In this document: piece after piece, positions 18,497 through 26,907 of the stretch | Numbering within the stretch: position 1 is the first letter of the stretch | Layout of the letters: each line of letters opens with the position of its first letter | Origin: Microbacterium flavum | Lineage (GTDB): Bacteria; Actinomycetota; Actinomycetes; Actinomycetales; Microbacteriaceae | DNA: 64,000 nt | Reading direction: 5' to 3' | Assembly: GCF_018717645.1 (NCBI RefSeq) | Contig: NZ_JAFLHG010000007.1 | Coordinates: forward strand, 1 to 64,000 | Notes under the pieces: model-generated | What the model was told of the DNA's origin: nothing | Seen by the model: only the letters and a program-made list of their open reading frames with translations | The model's database searches: none | Program-made: the position numbers and the translations under genes

Positions 18497-18813
18497 CGGT
18501 GGATGCCGCGCGGGTCGGCGGCTCGGTGACCATCTCGGCGCGGGCCTATCAGCGCGTCGCCCAGGCGGTCCTCGCCGATGAACTGCGCGTCGCGCCCCGA
18601 GAGGTCCGCGCCCGGGTGCGCGACGACCGCGGCGGCCTGGCTCTGGAACTGGAGAGCGCCATTCCCGAGGGAGGCGCACCCGTCGCCATCCGCGCCGCAC
18701 AGGCGCGACAGCGCACCGCAGAACGCACCACCGACCTCACCGGTGCGCGCATCGCCGACGTGCGGCTGCGCGTCACCCACCTCATCGCATCCGAGCACAG
18801 GAGGCTCTCGTGA
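18493..18813 (+). CDS. Short Asp23-like protein
   Basis: 106 residues starting at GTG 18493, overlapping the previous stop. The sequence VGGSVTISARAYQRVAQAVL resembles an Asp23 N-terminal helix, and IADVRLRVTHLI resembles its final strand. No membrane segment is present. It is probably a further diverged paralogue within the operon. Confidence 0.55.
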   Translation: MTVDAARVGGSVTISARAYQRVAQAVLADELRVAPREVRARVRDDRGGLALELESAIPEGGAPVAIRAAQARQRTAERTTDLTGARIADVRLRVTHLIASEHRRLS

Positions 18814-19397
18814 CCGACTCGCCGAACGCCTCGACGGCGGATGAGCCGAAGGCGCGCAGCGCCGCGCGGCGACTGCGTTCCCGCTCCCGCACCGTGTGGA
18901 CCTCGGTCGCGCTCCTCGCCGCCATGGCCGTCGCCGGTCTCCTCGGCGCCGAGGCGGTGCTCTTCGCCCTCGGACGCCCGGCTCTCCTGGCGTCGCCCGC
19001 GCAGATCACGGATGCCCTGACCGCCGGGGCCACGCCCGGAATCGCGGTCGCCGTGGTCGCGGCCGTCCTCGGCATCCTGTGTCTCTGGGGCGCGATCGCC
19101 CCGGGTCGCACCCATCGCCGCGCCCTGACCGTCGGACGGGCGCCGCTCGTCGTGGACGACGCCGTCCTCGCCGGTGCGCTCTCCCGCGCGGCGGGAGAGG
19201 CGGCATCCGTCCCGCGCGGTCAGGTGTCCACGCACATCGGCGGTCGTCGCGCGCGCGTCGTCCTCGAGCCGGTCACCGGTTTCGACGTCGACCGCGGCGC
19301 GGTCGAGGGGGCGACCGCACGCCTGCTCGACGATGTGGGCGCGGCACCGCAGCTGCGCGCCCGCGTCGACATCACCAAGGAAGGACGCCTGTCATGA
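18810..19397 (+). CDS. DUF6286-type membrane protein of the Asp23 operon
   Basis: 195 residues starting at GTG 18810. A basic N-terminus is followed by two hydrophobic helices (about 30-52 and 70-92). A soluble C-terminal domain (from about residue 105) shows an Asp23-like strand/helix pattern, VSTHIGGRRARVVLEPV and LRARVDITKEG. Such proteins tether the Asp23 network to the membrane in other actinobacteria (inference). Overlaps of four bases on both sides show translational coupling. Confidence 0.6.
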   Translation: MTDSPNASTADEPKARSAARRLRSRSRTVWTSVALLAAMAVAGLLGAEAVLFALGRPALLASPAQITDALTAGATPGIAVAVVAAVLGILCLWGAIAPGRTHRRALTVGRAPLVVDDAVLAGALSRAAGEAASVPRGQVSTHIGGRRARVVLEPVTGFDVDRGAVEGATARLLDDVGAAPQLRARVDITKEGRLS

Positions 19398-19939
19398 CCC
19401 TCGTCACCCGCGTGGGCAATCGCCTGATCCTGTTCCTCCTCGCCCTCGTGGCGTTCGCCGTCGCCGCTGTCGCGATCTGGCCCGTCGTCACCGGTGCGCC
19501 GCTTCCGCTGCTGGGCGCCCTGGAGGATGCCCGCCGGCAGAGCGGACTCTCCGCCGTCTCCTGGGCGTGGATCCTCGCCGGAGCGGCCCTGGTGGCGGTG
19601 ATCGTCGCCGTCGCGATCGTGCTGTCCCGCGTGCCGCGCCGCGAGCACACCGCTGCTCGGATGGAGGGCGTCTCGATCGATGACACGGTCGTCGCCGACC
19701 TCGTCCGCTCTTCGCTCGGCGACCTCCCGGACGTCCTGTCCGTGTCCGCGGCCACCGAGCGGCGCGTCGTCCGCATCCGGGTCGAGGTGCGGCCCCGCGC
19801 CGACCTCGCGTCTCTGCGCGCGCGTCTGGCGGACGCGGTCGCCGACACCGACCAGCGGCTCGGACTGGCCCTTCCCCTGGTCGTGCAGGTGACCGCGGGC
19901 CTCCGGTCCACCTTCGCTCACGAGCGCTGCGTCGTCTGA
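19394..19939 (+). CDS. AmaP-like membrane protein, last gene of the Asp23 operon
   Basis: 181 residues. Two membrane helices (about 11-32 and 52-74) are separated by a short extracytoplasmic loop and followed by a cytoplasmic Asp23-like domain (DVLSVSAATERRVVRIRVEV near residue 120). This topology resembles AmaP, the membrane anchor of Asp23 in staphylococci. ATG 19394 overlaps the preceding stop. No strong terminator is seen in the 78 bases before the convergent exporter gene. Confidence 0.6.
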   Translation: MTLVTRVGNRLILFLLALVAFAVAAVAIWPVVTGAPLPLLGALEDARRQSGLSAVSWAWILAGAALVAVIVAVAIVLSRVPRREHTAARMEGVSIDDTVVADLVRSSLGDLPDVLSVSAATERRVVRIRVEVRPRADLASLRARLADAVADTDQRLGLALPLVVQVTAGLRSTFAHERCVV

Positions 19940-20017
19940 CCGCACTCCGGTCCTGTCGTCGATCTCCGAGCTGGAGTCGCTCCCGGTCCCGATCCCGATC
20001 AGCGGCGGCGCGACCGC

Positions 20018-21961
20018 TCAGACGAGCAGCTGGTGACGGGCGAGTTCGCGGTACAGGGGCACCGTCTCGACGAGCTCGGCGTGCGTCCCCTGACCGACGA
20101 CCTCGCCGTGGTCGAGCACGATGATGAGGTCGCTGTCGACGACGGTCGACAGCCGGTGCGCGATGACGACGAGCGTGCGGCCGGCGGCGACGGCGTCGAT
20201 CGCGTCGCGCATCCGCTGCTCGTTGAGGCCGTCGAGGGAGGACGTCGACTCGTCGAGCAGGAGGATCGGCGGGGCGGCGAGCAGCGCGCGGGCGATCGCG
20301 AGCCGCTGGCGTTCACCGCCGGAGAGCATGACGCCCGCCTCGCCGACGGGGGCCTCGAGCCCGAGGGGCGAGCGCCCCAGGACCTCGCCGAGGTTGACCG
20401 CCCGGAGCACCCGCTCGCAGGCGGCGTCGGATGCCTCGGGGGAGGCCAGGCGCAGGTTGTCGCCGATGGTTCCGGCGAGGGTCGGGGCGTCCTGCTCGAC
20501 GTAGCCGAGCTGCGCGCGCAGGCGCGGCCGGTCGATGCGGCGGATGTCGGTGCCGTCCAGCAGCACCGATCCGGCATCCGGATCGTAGAACCGCTCGATC
20601 AGCGCGAGGGTCGTCGACTTGCCGGCGCCGGACGGACCGACGATCGCCACCCGGGCACCGCGCGGCACCGCGAACGAGACGCCCCGCAGGACCTCGCCTC
20701 GCGCGGGGGCGAGGTCCACCGTGTCGGCGTGCACGTCCGCGAGTGCCCGCGCGGCCTCCTCCTCGGCGCTCCGACGGGCGCGCACGACGGCGGCGGGGTA
20801 ACGGAAGCGGACGTCGCGGAACTCGATCGCCGGGGCGTCGCGGGTCGCCAGGAGGTCATCGATCGTGCGGACGGGTCCGGTGAGGTCGGCGGCGCCGTCC
20901 CTGTGGCGGGCATCCTCGGCGCGGGCGGCGACCTCGGCATCCGCCGCCGTCTCCGTCGGCAGATCGAGCACCTCCTGGATTCGTCCCAGGGCGCCGAGCG
21001 CCTGATTCACCGAGGTGATCGCGCCGAGGAACGAGGCCAGCGGCTGGACGAGGAAGAAGAGGAACATCACGAACGTCACGAGCTGCGCGATCGTCAAAGC
21101 TCCGGATGCCACGCGGAACCCGCCGACGCCGAGGACCACGAGGAGGGACACCTGCAGTGCGATCCCCGCGATCGGAACGATGAAGGCGGAGGCCTTCGCG
21201 ACCTGCACGCCCGCGTCGTACGCGCCTCGCGCCGCCCGGTCGATCTCGGCCTGCTCGCGGTTCGCCGCGCCCGCGGCCCGGATCGTCCGGATGGATCCGA
21301 TGGCGCGTTCGACCCCGGAAGCCAGCTCGCCGACCCGCTCCTGCTGCGCGGTGGTCGCGCGACGGATGCGACCGCTGAGCGTCACGACGACCGCGACCGA
21401 CGCGCCGACGACGACGAGGATGAGGGCGAGGAGCACAGGGTCGATGAGGAGCATCGCGACGACGGCGCCGACGAAGATGAGCGCGTTCCCGAGGGAATCG
21501 GCGAGCCCCTGCGTGAGGACGGCGTACAGGAGGGTCGTGTCGGTGCCGACCCGCGACACGAGGTCGCCGGTGCGCCGCGCGTCGTACTCCCGCACCGGCA
21601 GGTGCAGCAGCTGGGCGATCAGCCGGCGGCGGCTCGAATACACGACCGCCGTTCCCGTGCGCTGCAGCAGGAAGTGCTGGATGCCGCTGATGATCGAGCC
21701 GACGACGACGAGACCGATGAGGAGCCAGACGAGGGCGCCGAGCGGCAGCTGCGCCTGCACGCGCTGGATGACCTGACCGACGACGACGGGCTGGGCCAGG
21801 GTCGCGATGGCCGCCAGGACGCTCAGGATGCCGACGGCGACGAGGACCCCGGTGTGCTCGAAGACGAAGGGCAGGAGCTGTCGGAGGCCGGCGCGGGGAC
21901 CGTCGTCCTTCGTGCGGGCGGAGCGGCCGCGGCGGCGTGCGGCGGGGGTGGCAGAGGACAT
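20018..21961 (-). CDS. ABC exporter, fused membrane and ATPase domains
   Basis: A 647-residue half-transporter of the MsbA/LmrA type, acting as a dimer to export drugs or lipids. Six transmembrane helices occupy about residues 25-330. The ATPase domain has Walker A GPSGAGKSTT (442-451), signature LSGGERQR (546-553) and Walker B LLLDE (567-571). Oddity: some 30 Ala/Glu/Arg-rich residues are inserted between FRYPAAVV and the LRGVSF strand at the start of the ATPase domain. Twenty-eight bases separate it from the small HTH gene upstream, implying a regulator-exporter operon. Confidence 0.9.
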   Translation of the reverse strand: MSSATPAARRRGRSARTKDDGPRAGLRQLLPFVFEHTGVLVAVGILSVLAAIATLAQPVVVGQVIQRVQAQLPLGALVWLLIGLVVVGSIISGIQHFLLQRTGTAVVYSSRRRLIAQLLHLPVREYDARRTGDLVSRVGTDTTLLYAVLTQGLADSLGNALIFVGAVVAMLLIDPVLLALILVVVGASVAVVVTLSGRIRRATTAQQERVGELASGVERAIGSIRTIRAAGAANREQAEIDRAARGAYDAGVQVAKASAFIVPIAGIALQVSLLVVLGVGGFRVASGALTIAQLVTFVMFLFFLVQPLASFLGAITSVNQALGALGRIQEVLDLPTETAADAEVAARAEDARHRDGAADLTGPVRTIDDLLATRDAPAIEFRDVRFRYPAAVVRARRSAEEEAARALADVHADTVDLAPARGEVLRGVSFAVPRGARVAIVGPSGAGKSTTLALIERFYDPDAGSVLLDGTDIRRIDRPRLRAQLGYVEQDAPTLAGTIGDNLRLASPEASDAACERVLRAVNLGEVLGRSPLGLEAPVGEAGVMLSGGERQRLAIARALLAAPPILLLDESTSSLDGLNEQRMRDAIDAVAAGRTLVVIAHRLSTVVDSDLIIVLDHGEVVGQGTHAELVETVPLYRELARHQLLV

Positions 21962-21989
21962 GGCGGCTTCCTGCAGAGATCGGGTGTCT

Positions 21990-22202
21990 CTATCTTCGCC
22001 CGTATTTCTTGTGCGCGGCCTGACGGCTGACGTCCAGGGCGTCGGCGATCGCCACCCAGGAGTACGCGCGGGCGCGGGCCCGGCGCACCTGCTCCGCCTC
22101 GGCGCGCGCGAGGTCGGCGTGGAGCGCCCGCAGTCGACGGAGCGCAGCCAGGGGTTCGTCGCCGTCGGCTGCCGCGATGGCTGTCCTGATCTGATCGCTC
22201 AT
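21990..22202 (-). CDS. Small helix-turn-helix regulator
   Basis: 70 residues ending in a clear DNA-recognition unit, YSWVAIADALDVSRQAAHKK, preceded by a helical Ala/Arg/Glu-rich segment. It probably represses its own operon with the ABC exporter. ATG 22202 is chosen because TATGGT seven bases upstream, with TTGACA a further 18 bases away, would give a leaderless transcript starting there. An in-frame ATG at 22214 is the alternative. Two matching palindromes cover this promoter. Confidence 0.65.
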   Translation of the reverse strand: MSDQIRTAIAAADGDEPLAALRRLRALHADLARAEAEQVRRARARAYSWVAIADALDVSRQAAHKKYGRR

Positions 22203-22205
22203 GAC

Positions 22206-22250
22206 GTCAACCATAGTTGACACTCCGGACAACTGTCAACCGTGGTTGAC
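22206..22250. promoter_or_regulatory. Twin operators and promoter of the HTH-exporter operon
   Basis: Two GTCAAC-N4-GTTGAC palindromes (22206-22221 and 22235-22250) lie 29 bp apart centre to centre. The distal one has perfect 7-base arms (GTCAACC/GGTTGAC). On the minus strand TTGACA (inside the distal site) and TATGGT (inside the proximal site) form a promoter with an 18-base spacer. Repressor binding would therefore block both elements. Confidence 0.75.
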
Positions 22251-22322
22251 GGCCCGGCGTGGCATCCCCGACCTCCGGCTCCGACCACACCGTCTCCGAG
22301 CACGACCGGCGTGTCGCTCAGC

Positions 22323-23216
22323 TCAGAGCGTGAGCTCGCTCTCCCAGGGGAGGTCCGCTCCTGCGCGGCTCACCGTGACGGCGGCTGCGGCGACCGCGCG
22401 TTCGCCGATCTCCTGGAGGTCTGCGGCGGAGGGGGCGACGCCCGCCCGCACCGACGGCTCGGTGAGCAGTGACGCCATGAACGTGTCGCCGGCGCCGATC
22501 GTGTCGACGACCGACGCGCGCGGAGCGGCCACCTCGATGCGATCGGTCGCCGTCGAGAGGATCGCACCGGCCCCTCCCCGTGTGATCGCCACGAGGCGGG
22601 GGCCGAGGGCGAGGATGGCGTCGAGCACGTCCGGCAGATCGGTCTCGGGGAAGAGGAAGTCCGCATCCTCGTCGCTCAGCTTGACCACGGCCGCCCGCCG
22701 GGCGACCCCCTCGAACCGCGCGCGGGCGGCGGCGGGCGAGCCGACGAGCGCCGGCCGGATGTTGGGATCGAAGGTCACGACGGCCGCGGGGTGCGCGGCG
22801 AGCAGCTGCGCCACGGCGTCGGCCCCCGGCTCGAGGAACGTCGCCAGCGACCCGGTGTGGATCACCGCGGGCTCGTCGACGGACACGGCTTCGGGGATCT
22901 CCCAGGAGATGTCGAAGTCGTACGTCGCCGCCCCGGTCTCATCCAAAGTCGCCCGAGCGGTCGAGGTCGCGCGGTCGTGGAAGGTGTCCGGGTGGACGAT
23001 CACCCCGGACTCCTCCAGATGCGCGGCGATCACGAGCCCGCGGGCGTCGCGGCCGAGGCTCGCCAGCAGCGCCGTGTCGACGCCCCGGCGAGCGAGCCCC
23101 AGGGCGACGTTGGCAGGTCCGCCGCCGGGGGTCTCGATCACCCCCGCGGCCGAATCGGTGATGTCCATCAGGGCTTCGCCGATCACGAGAACGCTCGGGT
23201 GGGGTGGGACGGTCAT
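22323..23216 (-). CDS. Fructokinase, PfkB family
   Basis: A 297-residue sugar kinase. The N-terminal PfkB signature GGGPANVALGLARRG is near residue 31, and the C-terminal signature DTIGAGDTF at 238-246 includes the catalytic base Asp244. The gene follows the levanase gene by 45 bases with no terminator, so it very likely phosphorylates the fructose released from fructan. GAGAGG upstream of ATG 23216 can serve as ribosome-binding site. Other PfkB substrates cannot be excluded, but context strongly favours fructose. Confidence 0.85.
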   Translation of the reverse strand: MTVPPHPSVLVIGEALMDITDSAAGVIETPGGGPANVALGLARRGVDTALLASLGRDARGLVIAAHLEESGVIVHPDTFHDRATSTARATLDETGAATYDFDISWEIPEAVSVDEPAVIHTGSLATFLEPGADAVAQLLAAHPAAVVTFDPNIRPALVGSPAAARARFEGVARRAAVVKLSDEDADFLFPETDLPDVLDAILALGPRLVAITRGGAGAILSTATDRIEVAAPRASVVDTIGAGDTFMASLLTEPSVRAGVAPSAADLQEIGERAVAAAAVTVSRAGADLPWESELTL

Positions 23217-23261
23217 GGGGTGTGTCCTCTCATAGGGTTCATCCTGCCGCGCGGGGCGGTG

Positions 23262-26200
23262 TCAGCGCACCCAGACGCTCTGGGTGTCGATGTTGTTCGA
23301 CGGATACGGATCGGGCACGGTCCCGACGACCGACCCGATCAGCAGGCGCAGCCCCGGTACGCGTGACGCGGCCACGACCACACGATAGGTCCGCGACGCG
23401 CCGGATGCGATCTCGGCTTCCGTCCACGACGCCGTCTGGGCGCCCAGGCGCACCTTCGCGCCCGGCGCCGAGACGATCGACAGCCCCGGACCGACCGCCA
23501 GCGAGGCCACCGTCAGTGCCGAGGCGCGCGGGCCGCGGTTCGCGACCGTCACGGTCAGGGTCGCCTGCGTGCCGCTGAGCCACACGGAGGGCGCGCCGCT
23601 GACCGTGACCGACAGGTCCGCGCGATGGGGCACCGCCGCCGGCTGGACGGTGTACGTGCGGGAGACGGATGCTGCGTTCCCCGCGGCATCCACCGCCTGC
23701 GCCGACACGGTGTGGGTCCCCACGCCGGTTCCGTACCCGCTGACCGCGCACGCTCCCGCGATGCCGCTCGTCGCATCGGATGCCGTGCACGTCGGCGCGG
23801 CGGGAAGAGTCCCCGCGGAGTAGGCGGCGCCGTCGTCCGGGCCGCCCACGAGGCTCACCGTGGGCGCCGTCGCATCGCGCGCGATGACGACGTCGCTTCG
23901 GGCCGTGCCGCCGGCGCTGGTCGCGTGGCAGGTGAGCGTGAGGCCGGGCGTATCGGAGGTCACCGCCGAGTCGAGGCATCCCTCCGACCCCGTCACCGTG
24001 GACTCGCCGTCGGCGACGGTCCAGTTCGCAGCGACATCCGAGGTGTACCAGCCGTTCGCGCCGGCCGTTCCGGTCACGGTCGGAGTGATGACGGGGGGCG
24101 TCGGGTCCGGCGCCTTCCACATCGTGGCCCGCAGGGGGGTGACGGTGATGCTCTGCAGCTGTGCCGTCCCACCCTCCGACCATGCGGTGACCGCGTCGGC
24201 GCCCGCGTTCGGGAACACCTGGTCGGTGATGGTCACACGTCCGTCGGCCGTGAACAGCTCCACGGACGCGCGGTCCAGGTAGAGCTCCAGGGTGACCGTC
24301 CCGTCCGGGTTCAGCGCGACGGGCGCGTCGTCGACGCTCGGGAAGAGTGCGCTGAAGTCGGTCTGCCCCGACGCGGTGCGGTCGATGAAGACGCGGCCGG
24401 TGTCGCTGTCGTAGCCGATCCGCGTGCCGCTCGTGTCGTCGCCGAACACCGTGATGCCCGACCGGCCGCTCTCGCCGGGCCGGAGGACGACGTCGACGCG
24501 CGCGGTGGATGCGCGCAGCCCATCGAGGTCGACCGGCCCGTCCAGGGCCACGTCCGTGCGCGTCTGCGCGGCGGCGAGGTCACGCTGATCCTGCACCTGC
24601 GCCACGGGCTTCTGCGAGAGGCGCGGACCCTTCGGTGTGGAGACGAGCGTCACCTCGCGCGGCAGCGCCATGGAGCTGCGCCACGTCGAGGTGGGGATGT
24701 CCTGCGAGTAGTCCCAGTTGTTCATCCAGGCCTGCATGATGCGCCCGCTCGTCGGGGCTCCCGAGTACGAGACGCCGGCGTAGTAGTCGCGCCCCCAGTC
24801 GAGCCAGTCGTAGCCCTCCAGTCGCGTGCCGGCCGGCGATCCGGAGAACATGACCTGATCGAGCAGGATGTGCCCCCAGCCGAACCGGTTGTTGTCGACG
24901 ACCTGGATGTGCGCCTCCTTGCCGATGAGGTCCCGCACGTTCCAGCTCGCCCAGTCGAGGGTCTCGCTGTTGCTCCCCGTGGCGCTGCGCACGACCTGGC
25001 CGTCGACGACGAGGTTCACCGAGGTCTCCTCGGACCGGGCCGCGGCGGCGGTGTCGCCGATCACCACGTGGTCGAACGTGAGGTGGCCCCACCCGCCCGT
25101 CGCGTGGTCGACGATCCGGATCTGCGCGGTCTGCCCGCGGAGGTCGGAGACGTCCCAGCTGCGCCAGTTCAGCTGACCGGCGTTGGGCCCCGTCTGCGTG
25201 CGCACGACCTGGCCGTCCACGAGCAGCTCCGCCGCCAGCGAGCCGTCGTCGCGCTTGCCGCCCCCGATGAGGAAGGACACGTCATCGCCGTCGATCGTGA
25301 AGGTCGGTGACGTCATCTCGCCTTGGTTGTCGTCGCCGTTCGGGCCGCCCTCCCACGTGTTGATCCGCCCCCTACCGAGGTAGTAGTCGCCGCCGGCGGT
25401 CGAGGGGTTGCGGGACGGGTCGGTGGCGAAGTCGCCGGTGAGGGTCCACCCCGAGTCCGCGAGGGTCTGCCCGTCGGGCAGCTCGAAGTCGAAGAGGGTC
25501 CGACCGGCCGGAGGGTCGTTGGCGAGCTGCGTGCCCGCGAGGTGGGGATGGTTGCCGCCGCCGACGAGCAGATTGACGAAGGGCTGGCCGATCGTGAAGC
25601 TCGGCGAGTCGAGGGTGCCGACGGGCCAGTCGCCGTCGGTGAAGCCGTTCACCAGACCCGCGCCGACGAAGCCGGTGACGGGGCTCTGGCCCGGGAGCGC
25701 GCCGGTGGCGGGGGCGTCCGTCCACGGCCCGTTCTTCCCGTTGCCGGGCTCGTTGTGCGGGGTCCAGTCGCCGTAGCCGTTCTCGAAGTCGGCGAAGGTA
25801 TCGCCGGTCGGGAGGGCATCGGAGGTCACGGTGGACTCGCTCGTGAAGGTCGTGCCGTCGAAGTCGCCGACGAAGTACTGGCCGCCGCTGCCGCCCGCGA
25901 CACCGCCCGGGTTGAGGTTGACGACCATCACCCACTTCTGGTTGCCGGGGTCGCCGTCGACGGGGAGGGGGAACAGATCGGGGCACTCCCAGATCCCGCC
26001 GACCGAGTTGGCCGGACCGAAGTCGGAGAGGTACGTCCAGTCGAGGAGATCGTCGCTGCGGTACAGCAGCACGCGGTGCTCGGTCGCCTCGACGGCCGCC
26101 ATGACCCAGTACGAGCCGGTCGGCCCGTCGTAGCGGAACACCTTCGGGTCGCGGAAGTTCTGCGAATCGCGGTTCAGCACGGGATTGTGGGCGTACTTCG

Positions 26201-26768
26201 TCCAGGTCTGGCCCTTGTCGACGCTGTACGCGACGGACTGCGCCTGGATGCCGGGGAAGCGGGGGTCGTCCGCCGTGTAGGCCGAGGTGTACACCGCGAC
26301 CAGGGGGCCGGGCTGCCCGGGCGCGGCGAGGCCCGAGGTGTTGTTCTCGTCGTAGACGACCGAGCCCGAGAAGATGTCCTCGGTCGGGACGCCGTTCTCG
26401 TCGAAGCTCTGCGGGATGGCGAGGGGCTGCTCCTGCCAGGTCATGAGGTCGGTGGAGGTCGCGTGCCCCCAGCTCATGTTCCCCCAGCGGGTGCCCTGGG
26501 GGTTGTGCTGGTAGAAGAGGTGGTAGGTGCCGTCGACGTACACCATGCCATTGGGGTCGTTCATCCAGTTCTCTTCGGGGGTGAAGTGGACGAGCGGCCG
26601 GTATTGCTGCTGTGCGGGGTCTGAGACGTCGGGATCGGCCGCCTGGGCGGGCGAGGCCACCTGCAGGGCGACGGCGAGGCCGGCCACGGTGAGCAGGGCC
26701 GCGGCCCGGTGAAGGCCTCGTCGGGTGGGTGCCGTCGGCGGACGCATCCGCCCTCGGGTGGTGTTCAT
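23262..26768 (-). CDS. Secreted GH32 levanase/fructanase with nested modules
   Basis: A 1168-residue exported fructan hydrolase. The signal peptide (residues 1-43, cleavage after AQA) starts with a TRRG segment. GH32 catalytic residues: nucleophile Asp71 in WMNDPNG, Asp207 in RDPKV, acid/base Glu261 in ECPDLF. The catalytic propeller is interrupted from about 323 to 649 by two related lectin-like modules, one nested in the other, then resumes (EGYDWLDWGRDYYAG). A GH32 C-terminal beta-sandwich follows (about 700-900), then two Ig-like repeats and a DUF11-like domain ending in TQSVWVR. No sortase motif is seen. GGAGGG supports ATG 26768 (or 26771). It is first in an operon with fructokinase and flanked by LacI operators. 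Confidence 0.92.
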   Translation of the reverse strand: MNTTRGRMRPPTAPTRRGLHRAAALLTVAGLAVALQVASPAQAADPDVSDPAQQQYRPLVHFTPEENWMNDPNGMVYVDGTYHLFYQHNPQGTRWGNMSWGHATSTDLMTWQEQPLAIPQSFDENGVPTEDIFSGSVVYDENNTSGLAAPGQPGPLVAVYTSAYTADDPRFPGIQAQSVAYSVDKGQTWTKYAHNPVLNRDSQNFRDPKVFRYDGPTGSYWVMAAVEATEHRVLLYRSDDLLDWTYLSDFGPANSVGGIWECPDLFPLPVDGDPGNQKWVMVVNLNPGGVAGGSGGQYFVGDFDGTTFTSESTVTSDALPTGDTFADFENGYGDWTPHNEPGNGKNGPWTDAPATGALPGQSPVTGFVGAGLVNGFTDGDWPVGTLDSPSFTIGQPFVNLLVGGGNHPHLAGTQLANDPPAGRTLFDFELPDGQTLADSGWTLTGDFATDPSRNPSTAGGDYYLGRGRINTWEGGPNGDDNQGEMTSPTFTIDGDDVSFLIGGGKRDDGSLAAELLVDGQVVRTQTGPNAGQLNWRSWDVSDLRGQTAQIRIVDHATGGWGHLTFDHVVIGDTAAAARSEETSVNLVVDGQVVRSATGSNSETLDWASWNVRDLIGKEAHIQVVDNNRFGWGHILLDQVMFSGSPAGTRLEGYDWLDWGRDYYAGVSYSGAPTSGRIMQAWMNNWDYSQDIPTSTWRSSMALPREVTLVSTPKGPRLSQKPVAQVQDQRDLAAAQTRTDVALDGPVDLDGLRASTARVDVVLRPGESGRSGITVFGDDTSGTRIGYDSDTGRVFIDRTASGQTDFSALFPSVDDAPVALNPDGTVTLELYLDRASVELFTADGRVTITDQVFPNAGADAVTAWSEGGTAQLQSITVTPLRATMWKAPDPTPPVITPTVTGTAGANGWYTSDVAANWTVADGESTVTGSEGCLDSAVTSDTPGLTLTCHATSAGGTARSDVVIARDATAPTVSLVGGPDDGAAYSAGTLPAAPTCTASDATSGIAGACAVSGYGTGVGTHTVSAQAVDAAGNAASVSRTYTVQPAAVPHRADLSVTVSGAPSVWLSGTQATLTVTVANRGPRASALTVASLAVGPGLSIVSAPGAKVRLGAQTASWTEAEIASGASRTYRVVVAASRVPGLRLLIGSVVGTVPDPYPSNNIDTQSVWVR

Positions 26769-26797
26769 CATGATCGCCCTCCATCGCGCGAAACGAC

Positions 26798-26811
26798 TGA
26801 CATCGATGTCA
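26798..26811. promoter_or_regulatory. LacI-type operator O1, levanase promoter
   Basis: TGACATCGATGTCA, a perfect 14-bp palindrome about 10-23 bases downstream of the predicted levanase transcription start. It is identical to O3 and O4. Its centre is exactly 79 bp from O2. Confidence 0.92.
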
Positions 26812-26827
26812 ATCGGTGATGAGCGCG

Positions 26828-26857
26828 ATGCTAGGGATTGTCCAGCGGACAATGCAA
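26828..26857 (-). promoter_or_regulatory. Predicted levanase promoter
   Basis: On the minus strand TTGCAT (complement of 26852-26857) and TAGCAT (complement of 26828-26833) are 18 bases apart. The predicted start near 26821 puts O1 just inside the transcript and O2 upstream of the -35 box. Confidence 0.6.
26837..26853. promoter_or_regulatory. Second palindrome within the levanase promoter spacer
   Basis: ATTGTCC-AGC-GGACAAT has perfect 7-base arms and fills the spacer between the -35 and -10 boxes. It differs from the LacI operator, so another regulator may act here; a chance hairpin is possible. Confidence 0.5.
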
Positions 26858-26876
26858 GCGCCCCGGATCGCGACGG

Positions 26877-26890
26877 CGACATCGATGTCA
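26877..26890. promoter_or_regulatory. LacI-type operator O2
   Basis: CGACATCGATGTCA keeps the 12-bp core GACATCGATGTC (26878-26889). It lies between the lacI stop and the levanase -35 box. Confidence 0.88.
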
Positions 26891-26907
26891 CCCAGCGGTC
26901 CTCCGGA

